Notes: generated from the sequence alone by a model not told the origin. A DNA stretch of 64,000 bases from Hemerocallis citrina (GCA_017893485.1 CM030362.1:36339565-36403564), one strand, 5' to 3'; positions 35,710-47,116 are shown, numbered from the stretch's first letter. A program made the numbers and translations.

Positions 35710-35841
35710 CGCTTTGAAATTCGAGCTCGAATTCGAAACCCTGGCTCTCGTCAGTGAACTGAGTAGAAAGGGAGAGAAAGAGGGATAGAGAGAGATAGAA
35801 AAGCAGCTAAAAAAGGAAAAAAAAAAAAAACAAAAGAGAAG
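35710..35841 (-). other. IQD31-like: IQD 5' UTR exon (inferred)
   Basis: On the minus strand, a pyrimidine-rich leader (CTATCTCTCTCTATCCC) runs to a good donor AAAGCG|GTAAGC. It has no ATG-initiated conserved peptide. The upstream edge is cut by the 9-bp TSD of the 8.5-kb MULE, so the true start site may lie across that element. Confidence 0.55.
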
Positions 35842-36501
35842 GAGAAGGTGGAATGTTTTCCCAAACTGCCCCATTTTTTGAAAGTTTTTCCAAAACTGCA
35901 CTGTTATTTTAAAAAAAATTTCAAAACGTCCTACTTGCTTTCTGAAAAAAACAAACGATTGTGGGTAAAAACCCATGCTTTTTTCAGAAAGCAAGCATGA
36001 GACTTTGTTTTTCGCTAGCCTACACTTGCTTTCTGAAAAACGATGAGATAAATCTCACTCGCTTTTTCAGAAAGCGAGTGTCGATTGGGGCTTTTAAGCT
36101 CTCAGATCTCAAATTGGATCTCACTTTCTCTCCATTCGTACGCTTACTTATCTCCCTTCTTACTCTCTCCTTAACTCCGAAACCCAAAACTCTAGCTTCC
36201 CAAAATTGAACTCACCCACAATATCTCCTCTAAATCTAAATATATTCACTTAATCTTTCTCAACCCTGCCACCTTCCACTCTCAAAACCCTAAACCCATC
36301 TTCCGAAAGATCCATATTTTGGAATTTTGTTAAACTTGAAGAGAATAGCAACTTCAACTCTTCTACCCAAATATCTACGGTTATATCCTTTCGAATAAGC
36401 TTGCGAAGGTATGATTTATATCACCTATTATTTTGTACATTTTTATAGGTTTTGTTTGTGGGTAGATAATAACACGTATATTCGTATAAATATACGTAGG
36501 T

Positions 36502-37510
36502 ATGGATTACGATATTCCTATTTGGTTATACTTTGGTGGTGAAATAATTCGTGATCCAAAGATTGGTTGTTGTTATAGTGTCGTTGATCCTGAAATAGTT
36601 TGGGCACCTCATACCATTACTTTGGCAGAAATAGTTGATAAAATTTATGAAGTTACTAATTGTGATAGGGGGTCAATGGAGTGTGAAAATTTTAGCTCAG
36701 TACACAGCAGAAAAATGAGATGGTCAGTATTTTATGACATTGCCCGTATCTACTGATAATGCTATGATGACAATGATTGCTAGGACACTTGATCCCAATT
36801 GTACTTGGTCTGCATTGGAGTTATATATTCAGCAAATCTAAATTATGAATGCTTAGCCACATGATAATCCTAGTTCAAGTTTCGTACGAGAAGTACCGAC
36901 ACAGCAGATGAGGTCTAATCTCGTTCAAACTTCACAAGCAATCCCACTGTCCCCACAAGAAGACACGTTCACAAATATAACAAGCCCGGATTCTGCAGAT
37001 GTTGAGTTGCCACGTCAACCTAGTCATGTTCATGACTATGTTCGAAATGACACTTTATTTGAATTATTTCAAAATGCTACCATTAACAACGACCTATTAG
37101 ACGATGATGAAGAAGAGAAAGAAATGGACGATGAAGTTGATGAGAGTGTAGAAAATGATGGGGACGAAGATAATGAATATGCAAATGTAAATCCTACGAA
37201 CAGCAGGTCTAATGAAGTGAGAGCTACTGATAGTTATGCCAATGTTAACGCTCATGTTATCGAGGAGATGACACAAGGTACTAAAGTACATCAAGTTTTA
37301 CAAGAGTCGTCTTGTTCATCCAATGGAGACGAATTGTACATTAGACAGGAGTTTATAAGTAAAAAAGTCGATTCATCAGGCTGTGAAACTGTATTCTATC
37401 AAGAAACATCGTGAATTCATCACATTGAAATCTTCACCAACATTGTACACCGTTAAATGTAAATTGGCACCTAGAAAACGTACAATTGAGGAGATGGTGC
37501 AAATAGCACT
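36502..37510 (+). pseudogene. mudrA-like transposase, N-terminal half only
   Basis: Opens MDYDIPIWLYFGGEI at 36502, with the Y-F-G-G-E-I pattern and LAEIVDKIYEVTNCDR block found at the N-terminus of plant MULE transposases. After stops near 36755 and 36840 it continues with an acidic linker (36908-37300, DDDEEEKEMDDEVDE). Then, one frame off, comes AVKLYSIKKHREFITLKSS and VKCKLAPRKR (about 37376-37480), the DNA-binding zinc region that precedes the catalytic domain. Similarity ends at about 37510, at a 15-bp direct repeat where the PMD fragment begins. The DDE catalytic core and SWIM zinc finger are missing. Confidence 0.82.
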
Positions 37511-37519
37511 CAACCTCGG

Positions 37520-38322
37520 CCTGCAATAGCACTCAACCTCTGCCTCAGTGGAATCTTCATTCAATCTATCTTTGAAAGTCTCCTTCAACCAGTTCAAGCG
37601 AACGAACTTTCCATTTACTGCCCTTGTTTCGACTTGAACACCAAGGTATTGTTCCACTAGATATATCAGCTCGAAGTCCATCGTACTGGTCATTGTCTGC
37701 CCATCGACTGGAAGACCAGTTAGTAAGAAGACGTCCTGCAGTGTTACGATCATCTCCCCAACTGGCAGGTGGAAGGTATGGGTTTCAGGTCGCCATCTCT
37801 CAAGAAGTGCGGTAAGAAGAGGACGATCACATTTGATGGAGCTCATCAGTCCAATACCATATAATCTACAGTCCCGTAGAATCTCGTGAATCCGTTGGTG
37901 CATGGGAAGTGGATGACCCCCCCTAAATGTACACTCCTTAGATTTGCCTTCCCACACATCCTTCGAACGGTGATGCGATTGGAGAGTAAGGAGTGTAGGG
38001 TCGAGGAGACCTGGACCTCCAGGAGGAATATAAGATGATGAAGAAGGGGCTGATGAAAAAGGGCCTGCCTCATTTGGATTAGTTGAAACCTATACAACAA
38101 TAACATTTACATCAATAAACCGATATTACATTTTATTGTATGACAATCAAACTAATCGAATATAAACAATTATTCACTTACATTAGTACGCTCGGTACCA
38201 CCACGACCACGACCACGACCACGTCCACCGCGAGGAGGTGGCCCAAAAAAAGTACGTGGTCCGTCGCTGTAAGGAGGTCTACTACTTGATCCTTTCTCCA
38301 TATTATCCATCGTGCGTACCAT
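37520..38322 (-). pseudogene. Plant mobile domain (PMD, MAIN-like) gene, C-terminally truncated
   Basis: A two-exon gene reading towards the mudrA fragment. Exon 1 starts at 38322 (or 38310) and encodes a Gly/Arg-rich segment (GGRGRGRGRGG) up to a GTAAGT donor at 38181. Exon 2 begins at 38089 and reads HEILRDCRLYGIG, LLTALLERWRPETHTFHLP and GEMIVTLQDVFLLTGLPVDG, the PMD signature shared with MAIN-like proteins and transposon-borne genes. Similarity ends at about 37520 (EAEVECYCR), roughly halfway through a usual PMD; the following residues are unrelated. PMD genes are known passengers of plant transposons; MAIN-type host proteins affect silencing and genome stability, but no function can be claimed here. 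Confidence 0.85.
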
Positions 38323-39818
38323 TTATAATAAACGAGAGTATACTACAACTTAAAACAATTGTTATTAACTATACCAAAATATATAATCTACATATATCTT
38401 CATATATATCCAATTTTTACATTATATACCTACATATACTCAAATTGGAATATACTATATATGTAACGCCCCGAATTCCAAATACAACTGAATTCGAGAT
38501 TTCCACAGGATCTTTTCGTCTCATTCGGTACAATTTTACAAGGAATTGAAAACTTTTCATTTTACATCAGAGTTACATGAGATTTTACACTTTACATTTT
38601 ACAGCGGAAGCATATAATACAATAATTTACATGTAATGACAGCGGAAGCAATTTACATCATTCAAATAAATGTACATTAACAATGAATAATTTGTAAGCA
38701 TCAGTTCTCCTTTCAATTTTATCAAGCCATTTATCCTGCATACAAAACTGTGGGCATGTCAGTTTATTCAACCGACGAAAATTATACATGGTCATCCTCT
38801 CTATGCCAGAAACAGTATAACGATTCTCATTTTTTAACAAATCACAAACTTGTTCACATATCAAATTAAAGGGAATACCCTATTGATGTCGTGTTGTGAT
38901 TGTGCACTTAGTCCTTAATGCAATTATTTATATTATACGATACTAATGCGCACTTGTTCGGATTCTATGCATCCCATACTACATAGGTCCGAGGGCAAGC
39001 CCTTAATCGTACTTCATCTTGTAGGGTTCAATCCTTCGTCATGACTTAATCTACTACTGTAACTACGGTAAGTATCTTAGATGTTTTCCGACATACGAAC
39101 TCATATCTAGGCGCCCTGGAGGGAATCCCAACGCACTGACACATGACTCATCATGCAGGCATCCTGTGGTAATTCAGCTTCTACCATAGACATGACACCA
39201 CCCGCAGTCGTCAAACACCCCACGAGCGTCGCCACCGGGACGGTACTCTGGAGCAGTATCCATGCCCTATCATGACTCATCATGGGACATCCTGGGATAC
39301 GCTCTCACCGCCAATCCAATGGCCCTCATACTCAATGTTTTTCTCTTACTTTCATCACATATTCACTATGTATCTAGTCCTTATTTTCTTAGAATCATGA
39401 ACAAAATCAAAGCTCTAGAGTTAGCCTCTCCACTATACCGGACTTAATCATTCATTCAACATGACCAACCTTGGTCTTTATTTTCAAATTTCATTTCATT
39501 TATTTTCAATTGCCGATGGGAGACTTAGATACTCTTTTGTTTCAATTTCAATTCACAATTACCAAAATTGAGCGTTACTAGCTCGTGAGTTCATTTTCAT
39601 AATCTCAATAGATTTGCCTTTGCCATGTTCATAACTTTCACACTCATACAACTTTCATAACTTCAAATAAATGATTCGCTTCATTTCAGGTATAAATTCA
39701 TGCAAAGACAAATAGAGTTTACTTAAATTGTCACAACCAATAATCATTCAACATAAGATTCATAATCTTTACCAAAAAAAATTCATAGAATTTCTGAGAT
39801 GTCAAAAGTGATCTGGAC

Positions 39819-40430
39819 AGTCGACTTAGAGCTTATCCAGTCGACGTGTTCAGTCAAAGAAAGTTCTTCAAAAACCGCTCGGAAGAGTCGACTGCTGCAC
39901 ATGGCCAGTCGGCTGTTCCGCAGCGCTCAAAATCTACATATCATTTACGGGGCAATCGACTGTCATTCAAACCAGTCGGCTGTTCTACAGAGTTCAATTA
40001 TACAACTTTTCAAGTTCAGTACAGTCGACTGTTACATACATTCGGTCGACTGAACAGGGTTAATTTTTTTTGAATCAAGGGATCATCTCTCCCTTCTATT
40101 TTTCAATTAGCACACAGCATTTTATATAACTACAGTATGTTCAATGTCAACATAAACATGTGATTTTTGTCTATTTACCATCATTATAACATAGTTTATG
40201 ATTAAATGTAAATCTCACACAATTAGTATGTTCTTTCCTCCAAATGAGATGCTAAACATACATTTTTTCTTTACTCATCATTTATCCACGAAGATGAATG
40301 CTAACCCCAATTTAACATGCTAGAAAATCAAGTTAACAATTCACCTTAAATACATCGTTTCATGGAATTCCGAATTGTTCATATTTTATTTCAGTGCACC
40401 AGTCGACTGCTCACATGATCGGTCGACTGT
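39819..40430. repeat. Five paired GTCGAC-type sites
   Basis: Ten near-palindromes (A/G)(G/A)TCG(A/G)CTG occur in pairs whose starts are 20 or 21 bp apart: 39820/39840, 39887/39908, 39955/39975, 40024/40045 and 40402/40422. The DNA between pairs differs. I did not see the motif in the related LTR at 52480. Confidence 0.85.
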
Positions 40431-41121
40431 ACAGGTCATTTCCAGTTCTCTAATTATCATTAATTCTTTTTCATCTATTCACATCTTCTACAATAAGTAT
40501 AACACAAAGCATTTTAATATACGATCACCCTATCAATCCACTTTTCACAAATATGATAACAATCAATATTAGCCCTAGCATGATCTCTATATTAGAAGTC
40601 CTGAGAAACACCCACCTTGTTGAAGAGTTTAACGATATCCCGTAAGGTCTTCTAGTGTGATAATGTGACTCCTCCTCCTTGCTCCTTACCACCGAGAATC
40701 CTCTGAAGTGATGACCGGCCTCCAAGATACTCACTCACAACTCTCTTAAAAAATATATCTTTCTTTCGAATAAAGTTCTTAGTGTAAAAGACAATGAGTA
40801 AGAGGGGTGTTATACTAAATCTTTGGGTGAGATGGAGGGCTAGGATTGAGTAGATGGTTATGAGATGGAGGGCTAGGATGAGAGTAGGAGTTGAAGTAAC
40901 TACCCACAACTAGGTAACCACCTATACACTAACTCCACTTCTTCCAAAACTGGCCAAGGAAAGGTGCTCATGCACGTGTACGTGCAATGCACATGCATGC
41001 ACTAGTCTCCATATAAAAACTTTTACATTATACATCCCTATAAAAATAATCTTTTAAAAGATGTTACCTTACAAGTTGTTATTAAGAGAATGGGCTTAAA
41101 TTGATGGGCCGAAATATTTTA

Positions 41122-43371
41122 GGGTCTGTTTGTTTTAGTTTTTTTTTTTTTCTTTTCTGAATAGCGTATCCTGAGTTGGCGTTTGTTTTGAGTGTTTTTC
41201 CAAAACACTATTCAGAATACTTGATACCCCTCTTTTTCGAAACCCATTACTTCCTCTCTCTCCCCTTCCCCTCTGTTCGAAACAAAACCAAAGAACCCAA
41301 CTAAAACAGATCAACCCAAAGCTCCAAACCCTCCCTCATTCTTCTTCCGCTCGACCCACTGCTGAGCTCGACAGCCCGAGGTCCTCCTTCCCTCACCTCG
41401 TCAAACCAACCGCGCCGCCTGCCATCGACACCTCCCGAAGCATCGGCAGCCTCCCGTCCCCGCCATCGCCATTACCTTCCCCCCATCTCCGCTCGCTCTC
41501 CACCGCATGCCACCACAGTCGAAGCCCCTCGTCGTCAGTTCCGTCGTCGCTCCCCGTAAAGCTCGAGGCCGCTGCCGCTTCACACTGCAACCGCCGTCTC
41601 CACCAGTCTCCTCTCGAACTCCGTCGCCGCCTGTCGAGCTCCACTCTTGCCTGCGTCGAATCACTCCAACCAGCCGTTGCCGCTAGCTCACCTCCTTCAT
41701 CCTCTGTTTCCTCTATCGAAACAGAGCACCCGATCGACGACCCTTCCACCATTGCCGCTCAGTCAAACCCCGACCCTGAGTCCCGCCATGGTCGCCGCGG
41801 CCAGCGTCCCCACCAGTTGCCATCTCCATCGCCCCATCGCGGCGGCGCATCGCAGCTGCCAGCTCTTCCGCTCCTTCTCTCTCTCTCAGTCGAATCGAAG
41901 TGAAGAAGAAGAAGAAGTGAAGAAGAAGTGAAGAAGAAGAAGTGAAGAAGAGATTCACTCTGTATTGGAAAAAGAAGAAGAAAAGACAGTATTGGGGATT
42001 GTGTGTGTGTTGGATTGATTTTATTATATTGGTGTTGGGTGCTTTGCTGTTTGGGAGGCATTGTGTTGTGTTGTGGTGTGATGCTGTTGGATGTTGCATT
42101 AGTGTTTGGTGTTTGTAAGAAGAGACCTATCCAGTGCGTGGAGAATTGGGGTTGTTGTTGAAAAGTTGTCAGCTAGAAATATAACCGAATAATAGTTTTC
42201 AGCAAGAAATATAACCAAATCGCTTTTGATACTCTCTTTTTTAGGAAAACAGCTTTCAGATAACTGTTTTCGGCAATAAATATAACCAAACAGCTTTTAA
42301 ACTCTCTTTTCAGAAAAACAGCTTTTAGAAAACAGTTTTCAGCAATAAATATAACAGAACAGCTTTTAAACTCTCTTTTTCAGAAAAACAGCTTTCAGAA
42401 AATAGTTTTCAGCAAGAAATATAACCGAACAGCTTTTAAACTCTCTTTTCCAGAAAAAACAGCTTTTAGATAACAGTTTTCAGCTAGAAATATAACCGAA
42501 CAGCTTTTAAACTCTCTTTTTCAGAAAAACAGCTTTCAGATAACAGTTTTCAGCTAGAAATATATCCGAACAGCTTTTAAACTCTCTTTTTCAGAAAAAC
42601 AGCTTTCAGAATACAATTTTCAGCTAGAAATATAACCGAACAGCTTTTAAACTCTCTTTTTCAGAAAAACAGCTTTCAGAAAACCGTTTTCAGCAAGAAA
42701 TATAACCGAACAGCTTTTAAACTCTCTTTTTCAGAATAACAGCTTTCAGATAACCGTTTTCAGCTAGAAATATATCCGAACAGCTTTTAAACTCTCTTTT
42801 TCAGAAAAATAGCTTTCAGATAACAGTTTTCAGCTAGAAATATAACCGAACAGCTTTTAAACTCGTTTTTTCAGAAAAACAGCTTTTAGATAACAGTTTT
42901 CAGCAAGAAATATAACCGAACAGCTTTTAAACTCGCTTTTTCAGAAAAACCGCTTTCAGATAACAGTTTTCAGCAAGAAATATAACAAAACAGCTTTTAA
43001 ACTCGTTTTTTCAGAAAAACAGCTTTCAGATAATAGTTTTCAACTAGAAATATAACTGAACAGCTTTTGAACTCGTTTTTTCAGAAAAACAGCTTTCAGA
43101 TAACAGTTTTCAGCAAGAAATATAACAGAACAGCTTTTAAACTCGTTTTTTCAGAAAAAACAGCTTTCAGATAACAGTTTTCAGCTAGAAATATAACCGA
43201 ACAGCTTCTGAACTCTCTTTTTCAGATAAACAGCTTTCAGAATACAGTTTTCATAAATAAATATAACCAAACAGCTTTTAAACTCATTTTCAGAATAACT
43301 CTATTCAGAATACAGTTTTCAGAAAACTCTATTCAGAAAACTCTTTTCAAAATAACAAAACAAACGCAACC
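41122..43371. mobile_element. PIF/Harbinger-like non-autonomous element
   Basis: TSD TTA (41119-41121, 43372-43374) and inverted ends GGGTCTGTTTGTTTT and GGTTGCGTTTGTTTT. The interior has a GC-rich segment (41330-41900) with overlapping ORFs on both strands but no domain, and a large minisatellite. No transposase. Confidence 0.8.
42165..43330. repeat. 70-bp minisatellite, about 16 copies
   Basis: The motif TTTTCAGC(T/A)AGAAATATAA recurs at 42200, 42271, 42340, 42410, 42481, 42551 and onward to about 43252, almost always 70 bases apart. Each unit also has ACAGCTTTCAGA and ACAGCTTTTAAACTC. Variants are scattered through the array and the copies most like the consensus lie in the middle. Confidence 0.95.
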
Positions 43372-44391
43372 TTAGTTTTTTACAAAATAAATAAATTAGA
43401 TTTTTGGGCTTGTGTTTATTTGAGACAAGAGCCTTTTATAAAAAATAATTTAAAGAACACATATACATATATATATGCATATACTCATCATCCATAAGGA
43501 AAATAATTATAAGATTTCATATTACGAAAATTGCACGTGCACACTACGGGCAAAATAAATAATTTTCATAGATGAAAATCGGGGCATTACAATATACCTA
43601 CATAAATAAAAACACAACTTAATGTTTCAAATTTTTGCTACTTGTCATTTTGAAGATCCAATGTTTACATGGAAAATCAACAAATTTGGGTGATTTTGGG
43701 TCGAATTAACAAAGATATAACGTTAATGCTAGAAAATTAACACGAAAATTAACAACATACAATGTTAATGCTTCAAAATTAACACAAAATTGAAAAGGCA
43801 AAAATATAAGAAATATACCTTAAAGTAAGGTGATTAAATAGGTAGATAGTGAATAAGAGGTCGAAGAAGCTCATTCAACCGCACTCTTTATCCCCAAATT
43901 CGAAAATCAACAAACTCTTGGATATTGGGGTTTTGGGTTTTGGGGTTTTATCGAGGATGAGATTTGTAGATGAGAGAGGTAGAAGATCGAAACGAGATGA
44001 GAGATGCGAGAATTTTTGGGGTTAATCGACCAAATTTTTGGGTAAATCGACCAAAACGAGATGAGAGAGATTAGGAATTCGGGGTAAGAAGATGTAGAGA
44101 AGATAGAGAGTTGAAAGAGAATGTGGGTCAAGAATCAGATCTGGGGGCTTAAAAAGTCTCAATCGACACTCGCTTTCTGAAAAAGCGAGTGTGAAATTTA
44201 TCTCATTGCTTTTTTAGAAAGGGAGTGTAGGCTAGTAAAAACTAAAGGCTCATACTCGCTTTCTGAAAAAGCGATCGGATTTTATCCACTCGCATTTTCA
44301 CACTCGCGAGTAGAGCAATTTGGAAATTTTAAAAAGGTAGGGCAATTTAGGAAAAACTTTCAAAAAAGAGGGACAGCTTGAGAAAAAAATC

Positions 44392-45389
44392 GAGAAGGTG
44401 AAGGTGGGTCCCGCTACCTCCAACTGTAGTAAAACATAATTAAAGGAGCTCGGCGATTTACAGGCACCGAGAATTGTGACCCATTTAATGGATTCGGTAA
44501 AGTGGGACGCGATTTGGGGTAGGTGGAATTTTGGGTGTAGTCTTTTGAGTGTTCGGTTGGTGGTGGTCAGCCTTTCCTAACTGTCCGCTCAATTTCATTT
44601 GAATTTTGTGCACTAACTTTGGAGGGGTAATAAATGGCCTTAGTGAGGGGCTTATTTACGGGGGTGCCACAGAGTGTTCTCCCGGTTGAACCGATGCGGT
44701 AAGGCGACGTAGACTGATGTGCGACCGTCCAACTGTTTTGGGGACCGCGGAGGTTTATTAGGCTATGAAAGTTCTTCGCCTAATGACCTAGGTATTATTA
44801 TTGCTATATTCTTTTTGAAATTAGGTTAACTTCAGAGCAACCAAAAAAAGCATAAATGCATAAATGTATATAGTATTCGGCCATTTACCGTAGTCGTCGA
44901 ATGATATTTTTTACCAATTTAATTTGAAATAATAAAAAATTAAGATCAGACGAAGCTTGAAGTTACGTCGGAGAAATTTAATTAATTTTTAATTGATAGA
45001 CGCAACTTCACATTGCGCCAGAAGAGGGAAAAAAAACAAATTGAGGGACGCAACTTGCGTCCGACAAATCCGGAAGTGAGGGTCGCAACCGAGGGATTTT
45101 CCGAATTTTTTATTTATGAAAAATTATTTTTTGGGAGGGATGCAAGGAGAAGTTGCGTCTGACGATTAAATTAATATTTCTTTTAGATTGACGCAACTCG
45201 AAGTTGCGTCGTTTAAATTATGCATAATTCTCATATCCGTTCTCATTTATAGCAATCCACTGTGGCAAAATATGAAAAATATGCATTAGCAAACGACTGA
45301 AGCGCATTTTTTGGGAAAATATGCATATTATGCATATTTAGCAAACAACTACAGATGCTCTTAACAATCATCTCAATTCTATAATCTCT
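44392..45389. other. Probable displaced IQD upstream region
   Basis: Starts with the right copy of the MULE target GAGAAGGTG, so this DNA was contiguous with the IQD leader before the insertion. No gene or clear TATA box seen. At 44960-45220, GACGCAACTT and AAGTTGCGTC motifs recur in both orientations, and the right part ends in GATGCTCTTAA, resembling a Tourist-type terminus. Confidence 0.5.
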
Positions 45390-45565
45390 TCTCTAATATT
45401 ATCTCTATTATTATAATGAAATAAAACCTTTGTATCATTTGCAGATCTATTAATGCGTGTGACGTATGTACATAACTAAAATGAAGGCGTTTTCAGGTTG
45501 GTCAAAATTTTTACTTTTAAAAATATATATTTATTATGATGTGCATCGCACGTGTAAATTACTGA
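45390..45565 (+). mobile_element. Short Helitron (type C), first of a tandem run
   Basis: Begins TCTCTAATATTATC and ends with hairpin GTGCATCGCAC, spacer and CTGA (a variant of CTAG). It abuts the next Helitron directly. Confidence 0.65.
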
Positions 45566-45737
45566 TCTCTACTATTTTAATAGGAGAGTTTGTAACCAAA
45601 CAAGCACGTGCATTGTAACCAAACAAACATGTACAATGCATATGTATAACTAATATAAAGGAGGTCTTAGGTTCGATGCCAGACAACGTCGAATCGTTTA
45701 ATATATAAAGACGTGCATCACATGTGTAAATTACTAG
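45566..45737 (+). mobile_element. Short Helitron (type C), second of the run
   Basis: Begins TCTCTACTATTTTAATAGGAG after an A and ends CGTGCATCACATG, spacer, CTAG before a T. Non-coding. Confidence 0.8.
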
Positions 45738-45998
45738 TAATATTATAATAGGAGAGTTGAAGTTGTATAATTTGTAGACAAATTATAATTTGTAGACAAG
45801 CAACTACTCATTTAAAGTGGAAGCTATATTAAACATCCATTCAGCCAATTGTTGTTAGTTACCATAATACTCTAAAAGTTTAATTTTATTTACGACATAA
45901 TTATTCACAAAAGTGTTACTCATATAAAATAAAAGTTGATGCTACTAAGGATAATTTTAAATAGTATGGTAAAAGTTTGAGATAGGCAAAAGGTGTTC

Positions 45999-46315
45999 GA
46001 ATTTTTGACCAAAATGACCCACTTTTGAAAGTTTTTACCAAAATGACCCACTTGCTAACTCAGATAGCGAGTTTGGTTAAAACCTCATTGCTAGATGGGA
46101 TAGCGAGTGTATGATTTTGTGCTTCCCCACACTTGTGCAAAAAAAGGAAAAAACACAAAGTTTACACGCGCTGAGTGTGATAGCATTGATATAAAAACTA
46201 AACTCGCTAACTCAGTTAGCGAGTGTGTTTATACCACACTTGCTAACTGAGTTAGCGAGTGTCGTTTGGGAATGGTTTAATAGACTCGCTATTTCAGATC
46301 TGTCTCACTTCATCC

Positions 46316-46358
<43 letters not shown>

Positions 46359-46983
46359 GCCCAAATCAAAAGTAACCCACAAACCCTAGCCTTCGTTGAT
46401 CGTGAATATTCACCAATTCGGGATCTTCATGGATGGGTTTAGGGTTTTGATAGTGGGAATAGAGAAGTTTGTGAGCGAGGAATTGGATCTGAAAATATTT
46501 TGGACAGATTTTGTTTGTAAAATAACGAATCTGGAAAATTAGGGTTTGGTCTTTTGGGTTTCTTTCCGAGTCAGCGAAAGAAGAACAGATAGAAATGAGG
46601 GAGAGAGAAACAGCATCTATAAAAATTTCCCAAACGACACTCGCTATTTCAGTTAGCGAGTTTAGTAGAAACTAGCTCGCTAACTCAGATAGCGAGTTCA
46701 GAGTCAGGAATTTTCAAAACATTACACTCGCTAACTCAAACAAACTCGCTAAGTATATATATCAACGCTATCACAGTCGGCGCGTGTAAACTTTGTGTTT
46801 TTTTTCATTTTTTGCACAAGTGTGGAGAAGCACAAAATCATACACTCGCTATCTCAGATAGCGATGAGGTTTTAACCAAACTCGCTATCTGAGTTAGCGA
46901 ATGTGTCGTTTTGATAAAAACTTTCAACAGTGGGTCATTTTGGTAAAACAATTCAAAAAGTGGGTCATTTTGGTCAAAAATTC
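45999..46983. mobile_element. Short MULE with tandem hairpin arms
   Basis: Inverted ends GAATTTTTGACCAAAATGAC on both sides and near-matching 9-bp TSDs, AAGGTGTTC (45990-45998) and AAGGAGTTC (46984-46992). The arms contain repeated CTCGCTAACTCAGTTAGCGAG-like palindromes. A CT microsatellite lies at 46319-46354. No transposase. Confidence 0.88.
46319..46354. repeat. (CT)n microsatellite
   Basis: About 18 CT units inside the short MULE. Confidence 0.95.
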
Positions 46984-47116
46984 AAGGAGTTCTCAGGTTG
47001 GAGTCTTTATCTTTAAAAATTTTTAGGATGTGCATTGCAGGTGCATATTGCTAGTGGGCACAAAACATAATTTATGCTTGTCACTGTGTAAGGATTTGAT
47101 TGAGAATTACAGAATA

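Larger units (their letters stand above)
38462..43591. mobile_element. Solo LTR of a large LTR retrotransposon, with nested insertion
   Basis: Starts TGTAACGCCCCGA, ends TCGGGGCATTACA, and has perfect 5-bp TSD ATATA (38457-38461, 43592-43596). It has no internal retrotransposon region. It shares extended similarity with 52480-55875 (for example AACTGAATTCGAGAT and GTCGTGTTGTGATTGTGCAC). About 2.9 kb after removing the element at 41122. TG...CA ends, 5-bp TSD and length suggest a solo LTR of a Tekay/Del-like Gypsy family; the lineage is inferred. Confidence 0.85.
35851..44391. mobile_element. 8.5-kb MULE carrying mudrA and PMD remnants
   Basis: Long inverted repeats (35851-36110 against 44140-44391) and a perfect 9-bp TSD GAGAAGGTG (35842-35850, 44392-44400) define a Mutator-like element. 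Its arms contain several palindromes of the form CTCGCTTTCTGAAAAAGCGAG. Between them are a plus-strand mudrA-like N-terminal region, a convergent plant-mobile-domain gene fragment and a 5.1-kb solo LTR. Without the solo LTR the MULE is about 3.4 kb. It has no DDE catalytic domain, so it is non-autonomous. Confidence 0.93.
45738..47054 (+). mobile_element. Helitron (type C), third of the run, split by a MULE
   Basis: Begins TAATATTATAATAGGAG (initial TCTC missing) and ends GTGCATTGCAGGTGC, spacer, CTAG before T. Its left 260 bases align with the Helitron at 60676 (TTTGTAGACA, TTGTTAGTTACCATAATAC, CATATAAAATAAAAGTT). A MULE sits at 45999. Confidence 0.8.

Noticed and set aside
35641..35994. 117-codon minus-strand ORF over the IQD leader
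   Set aside because: It crosses the TSD and arm of the MULE and has a Phe-rich, non-conserved sequence; a 5' UTR exon explains the region better.
41393..41931. Overlapping GC-rich ORFs on both strands as a gene
   Set aside because: Open on both strands through composition only; no domain, and the stretch lies inside a PIF-like element. A captured leader exon is possible but unsupported.
42165..43330. Regular array as a CRISPR
   Set aside because: The whole 70-bp unit repeats with no unique spacers, and this is plant nuclear DNA.
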